This document shows positions 11,478-20,584 of a DNA stretch of 64,000 nucleotides, one piece after another; position 1 is the stretch's first letter, and every line of letters starts with the position of its first letter. The notes below the pieces were generated by a model. It made no database searches, was not told where the DNA came from, and saw nothing but the letters and a program-made list of their open reading frames with translations. This stretch comes from an uncultured Bacilli bacterium (GTDB lineage Bacteria; Bacillota_I; Bacilli_A; RFN20; CAG-826), in the NCBI GenBank assembly GCA_944350425.1, contig CALVOX010000003.1, positions 82,809 through 146,808 on the forward strand. The letters are read 5' to 3'. A program made the position numbers and the translations under genes.

Positions 11478-11891
11478 TTAATCAACGACTTTGATGCCCA
11501 TGTTTTTTGCACTGCCTTCGATAATTCTACAAGCAGCTTCTAAATCGTTAGCATTTAAGTCTGGCATCTTGTATTCAGCAATTTTCTTAATTTGCTCCTT
11601 TGTGACTTGTCCAACGATTGTTGTTTTTGCATTTGCACTTCCTTTTGAAATACCTGCAGCTTTTAATAATAAACCAGTGACAGGTGAAGTTTTGATTTCC
11701 ATTGAGAAAGTCTTGTCTTCATAAGCTGTAATAATTACAGGGACGATTTCACCTTTTCTGTCAGCTGTTTTAGCATTAAATTCTGTACAGAATTTTGGCA
11801 TAACAACACCAGCACCAGCTAATTTTGGGCCTGGTTTTGCTTCACCGCCAGGAAGTTCCATTTTAACAACTTTTGCGATTTTTTTACCCAT
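11478..11891 (-). CDS. rplK: 50S ribosomal protein L11
   Basis: Large-subunit protein of the GTPase centre, 137 residues. N-terminal lobe begins VKMELPGGEAKPGPKLAGAG, the usual Pro-rich rRNA contact; the C-terminal lobe keeps KMPDLNANDLEAACRIIEGSA. SD AAGGAG is 8 bases before the ATG. The 147-bp gap to nusG holds the nusG terminator, so rplK probably starts a new transcript; the leader includes a GCAC-TTTTAG-GTGC hairpin of unknown role. Confidence 0.98.
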   Translation of the reverse strand: MGKKIAKVVKMELPGGEAKPGPKLAGAGVVMPKFCTEFNAKTADRKGEIVPVIITAYEDKTFSMEIKTSPVTGLLLKAAGISKGSANAKTTIVGQVTKEQIKKIAEYKMPDLNANDLEAACRIIEGSAKNMGIKVVD

Positions 11892-12001
11892 TGTTAATTC
11901 TCCTTAATAGATATAGTAGTGAATATTGAATAATCGCGATTCTCCTACCCCTTTTTGTTTCGTTTCAAAAAGTGCACCTAAAAGTGCTTTATAATAGTAT
12001 C

Positions 12002-12033
12002 AAAAAAAGTGGTTCTTATGCAACCACTTTTTT
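12002..12033 (-). terminator. Terminator after nusG
   Basis: Perfect 12-bp stem (12003-12014 with 12022-12033) around a 7-nt loop; on the minus strand the 3' arm runs into a T-tract. It separates secE-nusG from the rplKAJL genes. Confidence 0.9.
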
Positions 12034-12038
12034 CGTTT

Positions 12039-12629
12039 TTATACATGAACAATTTCACTGAACTCTGCTTCAACCGAAGTTTTACGTCCGAAGAATACAG
12101 TTTCAATCTTAACATTACCAGTTTCTTTGTTGATTTCAATAATTTTTCCGTCAACGTCTTTCAAGACGCCTGAGATAACTTTAACAAGATCGCCAACGTG
12201 ATAATTGTCATACATGTTAGAATCAACAAGACCCATTCTTTTAAGAACACTTTCCATCTCGCTAGCTCCAACTGGAGTTGGTTTTTGTCCACCACCAGAT
12301 GATCCAGCAATACCAGTTACTCCTGGGGTATTTCTTAATTCGTACCAAACTTTATCTGTCATATCACATTCAACAAAGATATAACCTGGATACAAAATAT
12401 TCGATTTATACTTTGGTTCTTGTTCGCCGGTTTCCTTATTTTTCTTAAATGCTGGTTGTCCATTTTTATCTTTTACTCTTATTTTTTCGACCGGAACAAT
12501 AACACGGAAAACTAAGTCTTGAACACCGGCTGTTACTACTCTTTGTTGAACATTAACAGCAATTTTATCTTCTTGACCAGGGATAGTTGTAATGATATAC
12601 CACTTCTTTTCACTCAATTCTTCGCTCAT
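12039..12629 (-). CDS. nusG: Transcription termination/antitermination factor NusG
   Basis: NGN plus KOW protein, 196 residues. The NGN domain starts KKWYIITTIPGQEDKIA and contains LYPGYIFVECDMTDKVWYELRNTPGVTGI. The KOW domain near residues 140-175 has GDLVKVISGVLKDVDGKI. A modest insertion (KDKNGQPAFKKNKETGEQEP) lies in the NGN domain, as in some Bacilli. SD AAGGAGG. It follows secE by 21 bp. NusG binds RNA polymerase and tunes pausing and termination. Confidence 0.97.
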   Translation of the reverse strand: MSEELSEKKWYIITTIPGQEDKIAVNVQQRVVTAGVQDLVFRVIVPVEKIRVKDKNGQPAFKKNKETGEQEPKYKSNILYPGYIFVECDMTDKVWYELRNTPGVTGIAGSSGGGQKPTPVGASEMESVLKRMGLVDSNMYDNYHVGDLVKVISGVLKDVDGKIIEINKETGNVKIETVFFGRKTSVEAEFSEIVHV

Positions 12630-12650
12630 TTACTTTCCTCCTTCCTAATT

Positions 12651-12848
12651 TTAAATACTTTCAAACGCTTGTCTAAGTTGCTCAATAATAACCGAGGAAG
12701 CGTAATCTTCTAAGGATAGGAATATTCCAGCAAAAGCGGCAATAATAACAACAACGATTATTGCACTTAAGAATTTATTAGATTCTGGCCATCTTACACG
12801 TTTTGCTTCCCTGCCTACTCCTTTAAAATATCTAATAATACTTTTCAT
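12651..12848 (-). CDS. secE: Preprotein translocase subunit SecE
   Basis: Single-pass SecE of 65 residues. A longer frame opens at 12878, but ATG 12848 is chosen because GGAG precedes it at 8-base spacing and MKSIIRYFKGVGREAKRVRW is the family's standard start. The amphipathic surface helix with RVRWP is followed by one membrane segment (AIIVVVIIAAFAGIFL). Part of SecYEG in the cytoplasmic membrane. Lies between rpmG and nusG as in most bacteria. Confidence 0.95.
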   Translation of the reverse strand: MKSIIRYFKGVGREAKRVRWPESNKFLSAIIVVVIIAAFAGIFLSLEDYASSVIIEQLRQAFESI

Positions 12849-12874
12849 AAATACACTCCAATAAAATAGGTTTA

Positions 12875-13024
12875 TCACTTAGATTCTTTGTGAATTGTGT
12901 ATTTACCACAATGTGGGCAAAATTTTCTAAGTTCGATTCTACTTGTTCTATCTTCTTCTTTTTTAGTAGTAGTGTAATTTCTACTTAAACATTCGCTACA
13001 AATTAAAATTACTTTTTTACGCAT
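12875..13024 (-). CDS. rpmG: 50S ribosomal protein L33, zinc-binding form
   Basis: A 49-residue gene reading [20 protein letters not shown] and ending KYTIHKESK. It has the CSEC and CPHC pairs of the zinc-ribbon (C+) form. It ends with TGA, which shows that TGA is a stop in this organism. It lies 26 bp before secE; rpmG-secE-nusG is a classical order. No strong SD is visible before the ATG. Confidence 0.96.
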   Translation of the reverse strand: MRKKVILICSECLSRNYTTTKKEEDRTSRIELRKFCPHCGKYTIHKESK

Positions 13025-13078
13025 GCTTATTTTATATCATAGAATCTTAAAAAAATATAGAGAAACAAAACATTAAAG

Positions 13079-13798
13079 TCAATAAAATTTGATAATATCT
13101 TCGTGATATTTTTCAATATATTCCTTGCATCTTCTCAAAGTCCTACTAACTTTTCGGTGAGCTACAGAATAGCAAACATTTAGTTCATTAGAAATTTCCT
13201 GAATGGAATAGGAATGAGCAACCATATTAACAATAAACTTCTCTTTCTCTGAAAGTCGAGCCCTAGGGTCATTAATTATTAAATCTAATAGTTCCCTTCC
13301 GCTAAAGATCTCTTCCTTATTATAATTTGGATTGATATTATCCGCATTTACAAGCTCGTCATAATCATCGTTTCTTCTTAAGTTTTGTGATTTTAATGTT
13401 CTTATTGCGCCATTAACTTCTTGCATATAAAGAAGTTTAAAGAATTTCTCGCAATCAACAAAAACATCATTAACTTCCATTAACCTTTTATAGGAAATAT
13501 GAACCATATCTCTTAAATCTTTAAAAGAAATATTTACCACTCCTTTCAAAGACTTAGCATAATAATAAGATAAAGATAAGGTTGACTCTAAAAGCTCAAT
13601 TAAAAGGAAATTTTGAGCAGTGATGCTTCCAAGTTTAGCCTGAATATAAAGGTTTTCAATCTTTGCTTTGTGCTCATCTTCTTCGTTAAAAAGAACTTCC
13701 TTAATAGGTTTACTTATTTGTTTGTTTTCTTTTGAATTATCTTCAATCTCTTCTTCATTTGGATTTAGGCCCAAATCCAATCTAAATTCACTCGCCAT
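13079..13798 (-). CDS. Sigma-70 family factor in the SigH position
   Basis: 239 residues. Residues about 60-135 resemble sigma region 2. Residues about 180-235 form a region-4 helix-turn-helix (LSEKEKFIVNMVAHSYSIQE, then NVCYSVAHRKVSRTLRR). The first 45 residues are acidic and low in complexity. In Bacillus sigH occupies exactly this place, between the rlmB-yacP genes and rpmG, so orthology to SigH is likely from synteny, though sequence similarity seems low. It starts 12 bp after the rlmB stop with no good SD, suggesting coupled translation. No sporulation genes are seen here; its regulon is unknown. Confidence 0.75.
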   Translation of the reverse strand: MASEFRLDLGLNPNEEEIEDNSKENKQISKPIKEVLFNEEDEHKAKIENLYIQAKLGSITAQNFLLIELLESTLSLSYYYAKSLKGVVNISFKDLRDMVHISYKRLMEVNDVFVDCEKFFKLLYMQEVNGAIRTLKSQNLRRNDDYDELVNADNINPNYNKEEIFSGRELLDLIINDPRARLSEKEKFIVNMVAHSYSIQEISNELNVCYSVAHRKVSRTLRRCKEYIEKYHEDIIKFY

Positions 13799-13810
13799 AC
13801 AACTTAATAA

Positions 13811-14524
13811 CTAAAAAATCTTCCTTCTCAATTCATAAAAAGCAATGGCAGCTGCGTTTGAGGCATTAAGACAAGGGACATGACCAAATTGTGGTATTTT
13901 TACTAATAAATCACAATTTTCGCGAACAAGTCTTGAAATTCCCTTCCCTTCGCTGCCGATTACAATACAAACTTTTTTGTCTTTATAGATTGAATCTATA
14001 TTTTCTTTAGCTAAACCATCAAGACCAAAAACCCAATAGGAATTTTCTTTTAACTTTTTAATAGCGACGCTTAAATTTGTAACTTCGACGCATTTTACAT
14101 AAGAAATTCCACCCGAAGAAATTTTTGCTACAAGAGGAGAAAGCTTAACTGAATTTGTTTTTTTGTAAATAATTGCTTTTATTCCAAAAATATCAGCGCT
14201 GCGTAGTATGGCACCTAGGTTATGAGGATCAGTAAGTTCATCTAAGATGCAAATAGGATAATCATCAGAGTTTTTACTCTCCTTTAAAACTTCATCCAAA
14301 GAATAAACATTTAAAGGTTTAATTTCGGCCGCGATGTGCTGGTGATTAACTTTTGGGAACATTGAATTGAGATCTTGATCAGAGATTTCTTTAATCAACA
14401 CTCCTTGCTTCTTAGCTTGGCTCAATATTTCAGACTTTTTAAACTCTTTGCTGACGTATAGAGTTTTTGCAAGTCCTGATTCCAAAGCGCTTGCCACACT
14501 ATTTAGCCCATAAATTCTATTCAT
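13811..14524 (-). CDS. rlmB: 23S rRNA 2'-O-methyltransferase RlmB (TrmH/SpoU family)
   Basis: SPOUT methyltransferase, 237 residues; expected to methylate G2251-equivalent ribose in 23S rRNA. The N-terminal substrate-binding domain is followed by the knotted domain with LDELTDPHNLGAILRSA, IGSEGKGISRL and VPCLNASNAAAIAFYE, the three SpoU motifs. A frame is open from 14548, but ATG 14524 has GAGGAGGT at ideal distance. It sits in the conserved cysS-rlmB-sigH order. Confidence 0.93.
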   Translation of the reverse strand: MNRIYGLNSVASALESGLAKTLYVSKEFKKSEILSQAKKQGVLIKEISDQDLNSMFPKVNHQHIAAEIKPLNVYSLDEVLKESKNSDDYPICILDELTDPHNLGAILRSADIFGIKAIIYKKTNSVKLSPLVAKISSGGISYVKCVEVTNLSVAIKKLKENSYWVFGLDGLAKENIDSIYKDKKVCIVIGSEGKGISRLVRENCDLLVKIPQFGHVPCLNASNAAAIAFYELRRKIF

Positions 14525-14577
14525 TTTCGAACCTCCTCGTGTATACAAAAATCGCGATATTTGTCATATAAATTTTA

Positions 14578-14612
14578 GAAAAATTTTATTATAATATAAA
14601 ATAAAATTTTTC
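14578..14612 (-). terminator. A/T-only hairpin after the MgtC-like gene
   Basis: A perfect 13-bp inverted repeat (14578-14590 with 14600-14612) lies directly after the stop codon of the MgtC-like gene. The stem is almost only A/T, so it would be a weak terminator. It also contains TATAAT on the minus strand, which could be the rlmB -10 box. Confidence 0.4.
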
Positions 14613-15368
14613 CTATTTTAAGATTTTAATTTCAACTGGGTCAAGTTCGTTTTTCAACTCACTTAAAAGTAACTGCATATCCCCTTTGTTTTTACCAGTT
14701 GCTCTAAAAGTTATTCGAAGATAACTTAATCCATCCTCTTTTACCAATGAGGAATCAACATCAGAAATCTTAATTTTATTTCTTTCTGCAATATGCAGTA
14801 ATTTTTCAATACCATGTTCATTCATATGAACAACCATCAAAAAGAAAGCAGCTTTACTTGAGGCCTTTAATTCAATATTTCTAAAAACAGTCAAGAAAAT
14901 TAAAGCAAAAACAGTTGAAAGTGTTCCGATTAAAAATAATCCTGCTCCACAACACATTCCAATAGCCATCGTTACCCAAATTGAGGCTGCACTAGTTAAG
15001 CCTTTAATTGAAAAGCCGTTTTGCATAATAGCACCAGCACCTAAAAACGAAATTCCAGTAACTCCAGCTGCTGCAAGTCTTAGAGGATCGCGATTATCTA
15101 CACTTCCTGGGCTAGCATTAGTTGATATAAGCATGATTAAGCAAGAACCTAGAGATAAAAGTAAATGAGTTCTAAGCCCTGCAGGATAGCCATTTTTTTC
15201 ACGTGTAAAGCCAATAAGCCCACTAAATACGCTTGATAAAAATAGACACAAAATTACAAATAAAGTGTTTGAAACAATCGGATCGACTGTTCCTCCGAAA
15301 CCTGATTCGAAAAATTCTTCAATAATAGCATCTATAGAATCAGGAACATAATTGGTCAAAAAAGTCAT
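14613..15368 (-). CDS. MgtC/SapB family membrane protein
   Basis: 251 residues with four or five membrane segments in the first 160 residues, then a soluble ACT-like domain (about 170-250). The MgtC signature is clear: GLRTHLLLSLGS, GISFLGAGAIMQNG and GLTSAASIWVTMAIG. The family is linked with survival in low Mg2+ and acid, and in pathogens with inhibition of F-type ATPase; the role here cannot be read. AAGGAG precedes the ATG. It interrupts the usual cysS-(mrnC)-rlmB order. Confidence 0.9.
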   Translation of the reverse strand: MTFLTNYVPDSIDAIIEEFFESGFGGTVDPIVSNTLFVILCLFLSSVFSGLIGFTREKNGYPAGLRTHLLLSLGSCLIMLISTNASPGSVDNRDPLRLAAAGVTGISFLGAGAIMQNGFSIKGLTSAASIWVTMAIGMCCGAGLFLIGTLSTVFALIFLTVFRNIELKASSKAAFFLMVVHMNEHGIEKLLHIAERNKIKISDVDSSLVKEDGLSYLRITFRATGKNKGDMQLLLSELKNELDPVEIKILK

Positions 15369-15440
15369 ATAAATCTCCTTATGCTATGTCCTAATTTGTT
15401 GCTATATTATATAAGAATAAATGTGAAAAAAGAACCAAAA

Positions 15441-16772
15441 TTATAAAATTTTTCTTTGTATTAATTCTTCTCTAATCTTATCGCTAGTTTCAAAATCTTT
15501 GTTTGCCTTAGCTTCTTCGTATTTATGATAGAGAATTTTATCTTCGTCACTTAAAACTTTTAAGTCAAAAGATAGCCCTAAAATATAAAGAATTTCTTTT
15601 ATTGCATAATATAAAGAAGATATTTCGTTTAAATCTTTATCTTTAACTCTTAAAGATTGATTAATTTCTTTTACCAAATCTAAAAGATAAGTAATTCCAT
15701 TAGGAATATTCATATCATTAGATAAATATTCATAAAACTTATTTATTTTCTCTGGTTTTCCTTCTAAAGATATGCTATTTAAATTTAAGATGAGATTGGC
15801 TTGTTTAATAGCCATTTCTACCTTCTTTAAAATAGCTTGGTTTGATTTAATAGTTTCGTCATTAAAATCGATAATTGAACGATATGGCGAATTAAGAAGG
15901 AATAATCTTAATAAATTTGGACCATATTCTTTAATAGCATCTTTAGCTAAAACAACATTTCCTAAAGATTTAGACATCTTATTTCCGGAAATATTCATCA
16001 TTGCATTATGAACCCAATAATTTGCTAAAGTAGTTCCATCATGAGCTCTTGCTTGAGCAATTTCATTTTCATGATGAGGGAATTTTAAATCACTTCCTCC
16101 ACCATGAATATCAATTATATTTCCAAAAATTGAATGAATCATAACACAGCATTCAGTATGCCAACCCGGTCTTCCTTTTCCCCAAGGAGAATCCCGTTTA
16201 ATACCGACATCAGTATTTTTCCATAATAAAAAGTCTAAAGGGGACCTTTTTTTAGAATTAACCTCGATTCTAGCTCCTTCATTTAAATCTTCTTTATTTA
16301 TTTTTGAAAGCTCGCCATAGTGACTTGCCTTGGTAACATCAAAGAAAACTTCTGCATCATTAACATAAGCACTTCCGTTATTAACTAAATCATTAATATA
16401 AGAAATGATTTTATCCATATACTCGCTAACGCGAGGATAAACATTAGCTCTTTTAACATTTAAAGCATCAATAACTTTAAAATATTCACTAATATATTTA
16501 TCAGTAAGTTCTTTTTCACTTATATGTTCTTCTAAAGCTTTATTAATAATTTTATCGTCAACATCAGTAAAATTTGATACATAAGTAACATTAAAACCTA
16601 TAGCTTCTAAAAATTTTCTTAGTGTATCAAAAAACACAACTGGACGAATGTTTCCAATATGTGGATCATTATAAACTGTTGGTCCACAAACATACATACT
16701 TACTTCTTTATCTTTAATAGTTTTTAAAACTTCTACTTTATTGCTTAATGAATTGTAAATTTTGACTTCCAT
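15441..16772 (-). CDS. cysS: Cysteinyl-tRNA synthetase
   Basis: Class I synthetase, 443 residues. The HIGH-like motif is PHIGN in CGPTVYNDPHIGN, and KMSKS is in NKMSKSLGN. Zinc ligands are Cys in YVCGPT, Cys and His in HTECCVMIHS and HGGGSD. The frame extends to 16811, but ATG 16772 gives the standard MEVKIYNSL start. It has no SD; TATAAT (16783-16788, minus) lies ten bases before the ATG, implying an almost leaderless mRNA. Slightly shorter than E. coli CysS. Confidence 0.96.
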   Translation of the reverse strand: MEVKIYNSLSNKVEVLKTIKDKEVSMYVCGPTVYNDPHIGNIRPVVFFDTLRKFLEAIGFNVTYVSNFTDVDDKIINKALEEHISEKELTDKYISEYFKVIDALNVKRANVYPRVSEYMDKIISYINDLVNNGSAYVNDAEVFFDVTKASHYGELSKINKEDLNEGARIEVNSKKRSPLDFLLWKNTDVGIKRDSPWGKGRPGWHTECCVMIHSIFGNIIDIHGGGSDLKFPHHENEIAQARAHDGTTLANYWVHNAMMNISGNKMSKSLGNVVLAKDAIKEYGPNLLRLFLLNSPYRSIIDFNDETIKSNQAILKKVEMAIKQANLILNLNSISLEGKPEKINKFYEYLSNDMNIPNGITYLLDLVKEINQSLRVKDKDLNEISSLYYAIKEILYILGLSFDLKVLSDEDKILYHKYEEAKANKDFETSDKIREELIQRKIL

Positions 16773-16782
16773 AAACAATGAA

Positions 16783-16828
16783 ATTATATCAAGAAAACTT
16801 GATAAATACACTATTAAATGATTATAAT
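16783..16828. promoter_or_regulatory. Divergent cysS/trpS promoters
   Basis: Plus strand: TTGATA (16799-16804), 18 bp, TATAAT (16823-16828), then 8 bases to the trpS ATG. Minus strand: TATAAT (16788-16783), then 10 bases to the cysS ATG, with no convincing -35. Neither gene has an SD, so transcription should start at or just before each ATG. Confidence 0.75.
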
Positions 16829-16836
16829 TTCTACGT

Positions 16837-17826
16837 ATGAAACGTTCTTTAAGTGCTATTAAACCTACAGGAAAATTAACTCTTGGAAATTATATAGGGG
16901 CATTAAAAAACTTCCCTAAATTCCAAGATGAATACGAAAATTTTATTTTTGTTGCTGATTTACATGCCTTAACTTTGCCTATTGAACCTCAAACTTTATA
17001 TGAAAACACAAGAGATTTAGTCGCCTTATATTTAGCTTGTGGACTTGATCCAAATAAAACTACTATTTTTCTTCAAAGCGATGTCAGTGAACATAGTGAA
17101 TTAAATGCAATTATTCAAAATTATCTATACATGGGCGAACTTTCAAGAATGACCCAGTTTAAGGATAAGTCAAATAAACTCAATCAAAATGCCATTGGTT
17201 TAGGATTATTTGCCTACCCCGTCTTAATGGCAGCTGATATTATTTTATATAACGCTGATGTTGTACCAGTTGGCGAAGACCAAAAACAACATGTTGAATT
17301 ATGTAGAGATTTAGTTCACCGTTTTAACACAAGATATAACAAAGAAGTTTTCAAAATGCCTACTCCAATTATTCCAAAAACTGGAGCCAGAATTATGTCT
17401 TTGACTGATCCAAATGTCAAAATGTCAAAAAGTGGTGAAAAAGGTGATATTTATCTTCTTGAAGATCTAAAATCTGTCGAAAAGAAAATTATGAGAGCTA
17501 CTACTGATTTGGGTAGTGACATAAAATATGATAAAGAAAATAAACCAGGCATCTCTAATTTACTTACTATATATGCTTCACTTAAAGATATAAGCATTGA
17601 GGAAGCTGAAAAAGTTTTCGCTGATTGTCACCGCTATGGTGATTTCAAAAAAGAAGTTGCTAAAGTTGTTGTTGATGAATTAAGCAAAATTCAAGCTAGA
17701 TATAAAGAAATTATCGAAGCAAATATTATCGATAAAATATTAAAAGATGGGGCTAAAAAGGCAAAAGAATGTGCAAATAAAGTCTTAAAAGATGCTCAAA
17801 AAACTATAGGTTTATATGGAAAATAA
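16837..17826 (+). CDS. trpS: Tryptophanyl-tRNA synthetase
   Basis: Class Ic synthetase, 329 residues. The HIGH-like motif is in KPTGKLTLGNYIGAL, and KMSKS in VKMSKSGEKGDIY. NADVVPVGEDQKQHVELCRD is the Trp/ATP site. There is no SD; the TATAAT box ends 8 bases before the ATG, a leaderless arrangement. A terminator overlaps the stop codon. Divergent from cysS, so two synthetase genes share a control region. Confidence 0.97.
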   Translation: MKRSLSAIKPTGKLTLGNYIGALKNFPKFQDEYENFIFVADLHALTLPIEPQTLYENTRDLVALYLACGLDPNKTTIFLQSDVSEHSELNAIIQNYLYMGELSRMTQFKDKSNKLNQNAIGLGLFAYPVLMAADIILYNADVVPVGEDQKQHVELCRDLVHRFNTRYNKEVFKMPTPIIPKTGARIMSLTDPNVKMSKSGEKGDIYLLEDLKSVEKKIMRATTDLGSDIKYDKENKPGISNLLTIYASLKDISIEEAEKVFADCHRYGDFKKEVAKVVVDELSKIQARYKEIIEANIIDKILKDGAKKAKECANKVLKDAQKTIGLYGK

Positions 17827-17853
17827 GTCCTCGGTGGGACTTATTTTACTTTT
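17821..17853 (+). terminator. Terminator overlapping the trpS stop codon
   Basis: Stem AAATAAGTCC (17821-17830) with GGACTTATTT (17837-17846), loop of 6, followed by a short T-rich tail ending TTTTT. The TAA stop is inside the 5' arm. Confidence 0.7.
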
Positions 17854-17867
17854 TAAAAGGAAAAGAT

Positions 17868-18695
17868 ATGAGAACAAAAAAGAAATACTTATTCGCTCTT
17901 GATTTAGATGGAACACTTCTTAGAGATAATAAAACAATCTCTTTTATTACAAGAAAATATTTGAAAAAACTCGAAAATGATGGACACTACATTGTTTTAT
18001 GCTCTGGCAGAGCTCCTCGAACAATGTTAACCTATTATCATCAAATGAAACTTAACTCCCCTTATATTTCATATAACGGTGCGCTAATAAGTCTTCCGAA
18101 AGAATCGAATTTAAATTCAACAAAATATTATATTGACCAAAATTTTATAAAAAAATTATACAATAAAACCATTGGTAAAGAAGTAACAAGCGCTTTTGCC
18201 GAAAACAAAGATACAATTTATTTTGATAATGACGATGATTTCTTATTCGCCTTCTTTAATAAAGGGAACTTAAAAACTGTAAAAGGAAATCTAGATAATA
18301 TTCTCGATAAAGATGCTTTTGTCTATGTAATGAAGATTAAAGATGAAAGCGAGGAAACAAAAGAATCATTAAGAAAAATAGTTAAAGAAATGTCTGATGA
18401 TTATGAGATAAGATTTTGGTGGGATTGTCCTTATGCTGAAATCCACGTTAAAGGAGTATCAAAAGCCCATTCTTTGTCACTTCTAGCTGATGAATTAAAA
18501 TTTAGCAAAGATAATATTTTAGTTTTCGGTGATGCCGATAACGATATTGAAATGCTTTCTAATTTTAAGCATTCATTTTTAATGAAAAATGGTAATCCAA
18601 AAATTAGAAAATATGCCAAATATGTAACTTCTTATACTAATAATCAAAACGGAGTTATTAAAGAAATCAAAAAATTTATTAAAAACGATAAATAA
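17868..18695 (+). CDS. HAD-superfamily phosphatase, Cof type
   Basis: 275 residues, Cof/YbiV-like HAD hydrolase. Motif I is LDLDGTLLRDN near the N-terminus, motif II is CSGRA, motif III Lys is in HVKGVSKAHSL, and motif IV is VFGDADNDIEML. A C2-type cap occupies the middle. These enzymes dephosphorylate sugar phosphates or flavin mononucleotide; the substrate cannot be told from sequence. SD AAAGGAAAAGAT precedes the ATG, unlike the leaderless trpS upstream. Confidence 0.88.
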   Translation: MRTKKKYLFALDLDGTLLRDNKTISFITRKYLKKLENDGHYIVLCSGRAPRTMLTYYHQMKLNSPYISYNGALISLPKESNLNSTKYYIDQNFIKKLYNKTIGKEVTSAFAENKDTIYFDNDDDFLFAFFNKGNLKTVKGNLDNILDKDAFVYVMKIKDESEETKESLRKIVKEMSDDYEIRFWWDCPYAEIHVKGVSKAHSLSLLADELKFSKDNILVFGDADNDIEMLSNFKHSFLMKNGNPKIRKYAKYVTSYTNNQNGVIKEIKKFIKNDK

Positions 18696-18730
18696 ATAAT
18701 GCTAGTTTCTGTATTAATTTTGATTTTTAA

Positions 18731-18766
18731 AAAACTCATATGTCATTTTCTTAACGTATGAGTTTT
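18731..18766. terminator. Bidirectional terminator between the HAD gene and pgm
   Basis: Stem AAAACTCATA (18731-18740) with TATGAGTTTT (18757-18766), loop 16, A/T ends on both sides. Serves convergent genes. Confidence 0.75.
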
Positions 18767-18779
18767 AATTTTATTTAAA

Positions 18780-20501
18780 TTATTTTATTCCTAATAATTT
18801 TTTTAATTCAGCAAAGTATTTTTCAGGTTTCCCTAAAGTCTCTTCTCTATCTTTACCGGTAACTTCAATATAGAATTTACATTTAGGTTCAGTTCCACTA
18901 GGTCTAATAGCAATATTACTTCCGTCTTCTAAATAGAATTTAACCAAATCGCCTTTTGGAAGACCTTCGATTTTACTATTTTCCATTTTTACCATATCTT
19001 TTCTAACTAAAGAGAAATAATCTTCAATTACTAAGACTTTATTTCCTAAAATCTCTAAGAATGGTTTTCTTTCTAATTCTTTCATTATATTATCCATTTC
19101 TTCTTGACCTTTAGAGCCTTCAAAATAGATGTTAAATAATTCGGGAAGATAGAATTTTCCTACTTTTTTAGCAAGTTCATCATATGCTTCATCCAAACTT
19201 AACCCTTTTAAATGATAATATAATGCCATTTCAGAATAGAGTAAAATTGCTTGAATTCCGTCTTTATCCCTAACAAATGGTGCAGCTAAACAACCATAAG
19301 ATTCTTCATATCCAAATAAAAATTGATATGTATTTCCGTGAGTTTCATAATAATGAATCCTATCGCCAATATATTTAAAACCAGTTAAGAAAGATTCAAG
19401 TTTAACGTTATAGAAATCGCAAACTGCTTTTCCAAGCATTGAAGAAACTACGGTGTTATATACAACATATCTTGATAAATCTTCGTTTTTAGCCTTTTTA
19501 TTCATTAAAATATAGTCCAAAAGCAATGCAGCAGATTGGTTTCCGGTCATTAAAGAGTATTCACCATCTTTATTTCTAGAAGCTAAACCAACTCTATCTC
19601 CATCAGGATCAGTCATTGTAATTAATTCAGCACCAATCTTTTTTGCTAATTCAATAGGTTTAATAAATGCATCTTTTTCTTCAGGATTTGGTGAAATCAA
19701 ATTTGAAAAAGCTGGGTCAGGTGAACATAGTTCTTCAACCGGATAAATTTCATAGCCTTCATCTTTAAAAACTTTCATTGCATTAACATATGAAGTTCCA
19801 TGGTTTGGTGAATAGACAATTTTAAATCCTTTTTTATCTAAATCTTTATTAATAACGATTTTTTCTACTTCTTTTACGTAATCTTCATCGATTTTTGAGT
19901 CAAAAACATTATTAACGCCTTTTTTAACTGCTAAAGGAACTTCTACTTTTAATTCATCAGGTAAACTATTAATAATTTCAATAAGTCTAGCAATTTTTGA
20001 AGGAACAAGTTGGCATCCTTCTTCGTCATATACTTTATAACCATTATATTGTTTTGGATTATGTGAAGCAGTAATCATAATACCACCATCACATTTAGCA
20101 TAACGTACAGCATAAGAAAGTTCTGGTGTTGGTCTTAAAGAATCAAAAATATATGTATCAATGCCCATTTCATTTAAAATTTGAGCAGAATATAGTGTAA
20201 ATTCTCTTGAAAAATATCTATTATCGTGTGAAATTGCAACTCTTATACTTTCTTTGGAACCACATAATTCTTGTAAATATAGTCCAAAACCGATTGTTGC
20301 TTTTTTGACTGTGAAATAGTTCATTCTATTTGTTCCAGGACCTAAAACTCCTCTTAGACCAGCCGTTCCAAAAGCAATGTTTTTGAAAAAAGCATCATCA
20401 ATTTGATTATCGTCCATTGCTTTTAAAATTTCTTTATCTTCATTGGTAACGTTAGGTGAATTTAACCATCTTAAATAATTTTCTTGAGTCAATCTTTCCA
20501 T
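18780..20501 (-). CDS. Phosphoglucomutase/phosphomannomutase
   Basis: Alpha-D-phosphohexomutase of 573 residues, interconverting hexose 1- and 6-phosphates for glycolipid and sugar metabolism. The phosphoserine loop is TASHNPKQYNGYK, the metal loop DPDGDRVG, the sugar loop GYEESYG, and the phosphate loop RPSGTEPKCKFY. The frame opens at a TTG (20516) but ATG 20501 has GGAAGG at good spacing. Length and motifs match the Firmicutes PgcA type. Monocistronic, with a terminator after it. Confidence 0.93.
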   Translation of the reverse strand: MERLTQENYLRWLNSPNVTNEDKEILKAMDDNQIDDAFFKNIAFGTAGLRGVLGPGTNRMNYFTVKKATIGFGLYLQELCGSKESIRVAISHDNRYFSREFTLYSAQILNEMGIDTYIFDSLRPTPELSYAVRYAKCDGGIMITASHNPKQYNGYKVYDEEGCQLVPSKIARLIEIINSLPDELKVEVPLAVKKGVNNVFDSKIDEDYVKEVEKIVINKDLDKKGFKIVYSPNHGTSYVNAMKVFKDEGYEIYPVEELCSPDPAFSNLISPNPEEKDAFIKPIELAKKIGAELITMTDPDGDRVGLASRNKDGEYSLMTGNQSAALLLDYILMNKKAKNEDLSRYVVYNTVVSSMLGKAVCDFYNVKLESFLTGFKYIGDRIHYYETHGNTYQFLFGYEESYGCLAAPFVRDKDGIQAILLYSEMALYYHLKGLSLDEAYDELAKKVGKFYLPELFNIYFEGSKGQEEMDNIMKELERKPFLEILGNKVLVIEDYFSLVRKDMVKMENSKIEGLPKGDLVKFYLEDGSNIAIRPSGTEPKCKFYIEVTGKDREETLGKPEKYFAELKKLLGIK

Positions 20502-20584
20502 AAATAATCCTTCCAAAAAGAGGTTGTATTATATTATCATTATTTAGACTATTTTTCACATATTTTGAGAATATTTTTAATAAA

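Noticed and set aside
12849..12878. Longer SecE starting at 12878
   Set aside because: It would overlap the rpmG stop, lacks an SD and adds an atypical hydrophobic start; ATG 12848 fits the family.
12875..13024. Reassignment of TGA to tryptophan, suggested by the Mollicutes-like RpoB
   Set aside because: TGA ends rpmG, sufS and the exonuclease at the expected positions, and Trp codons in the conserved genes are TGG.
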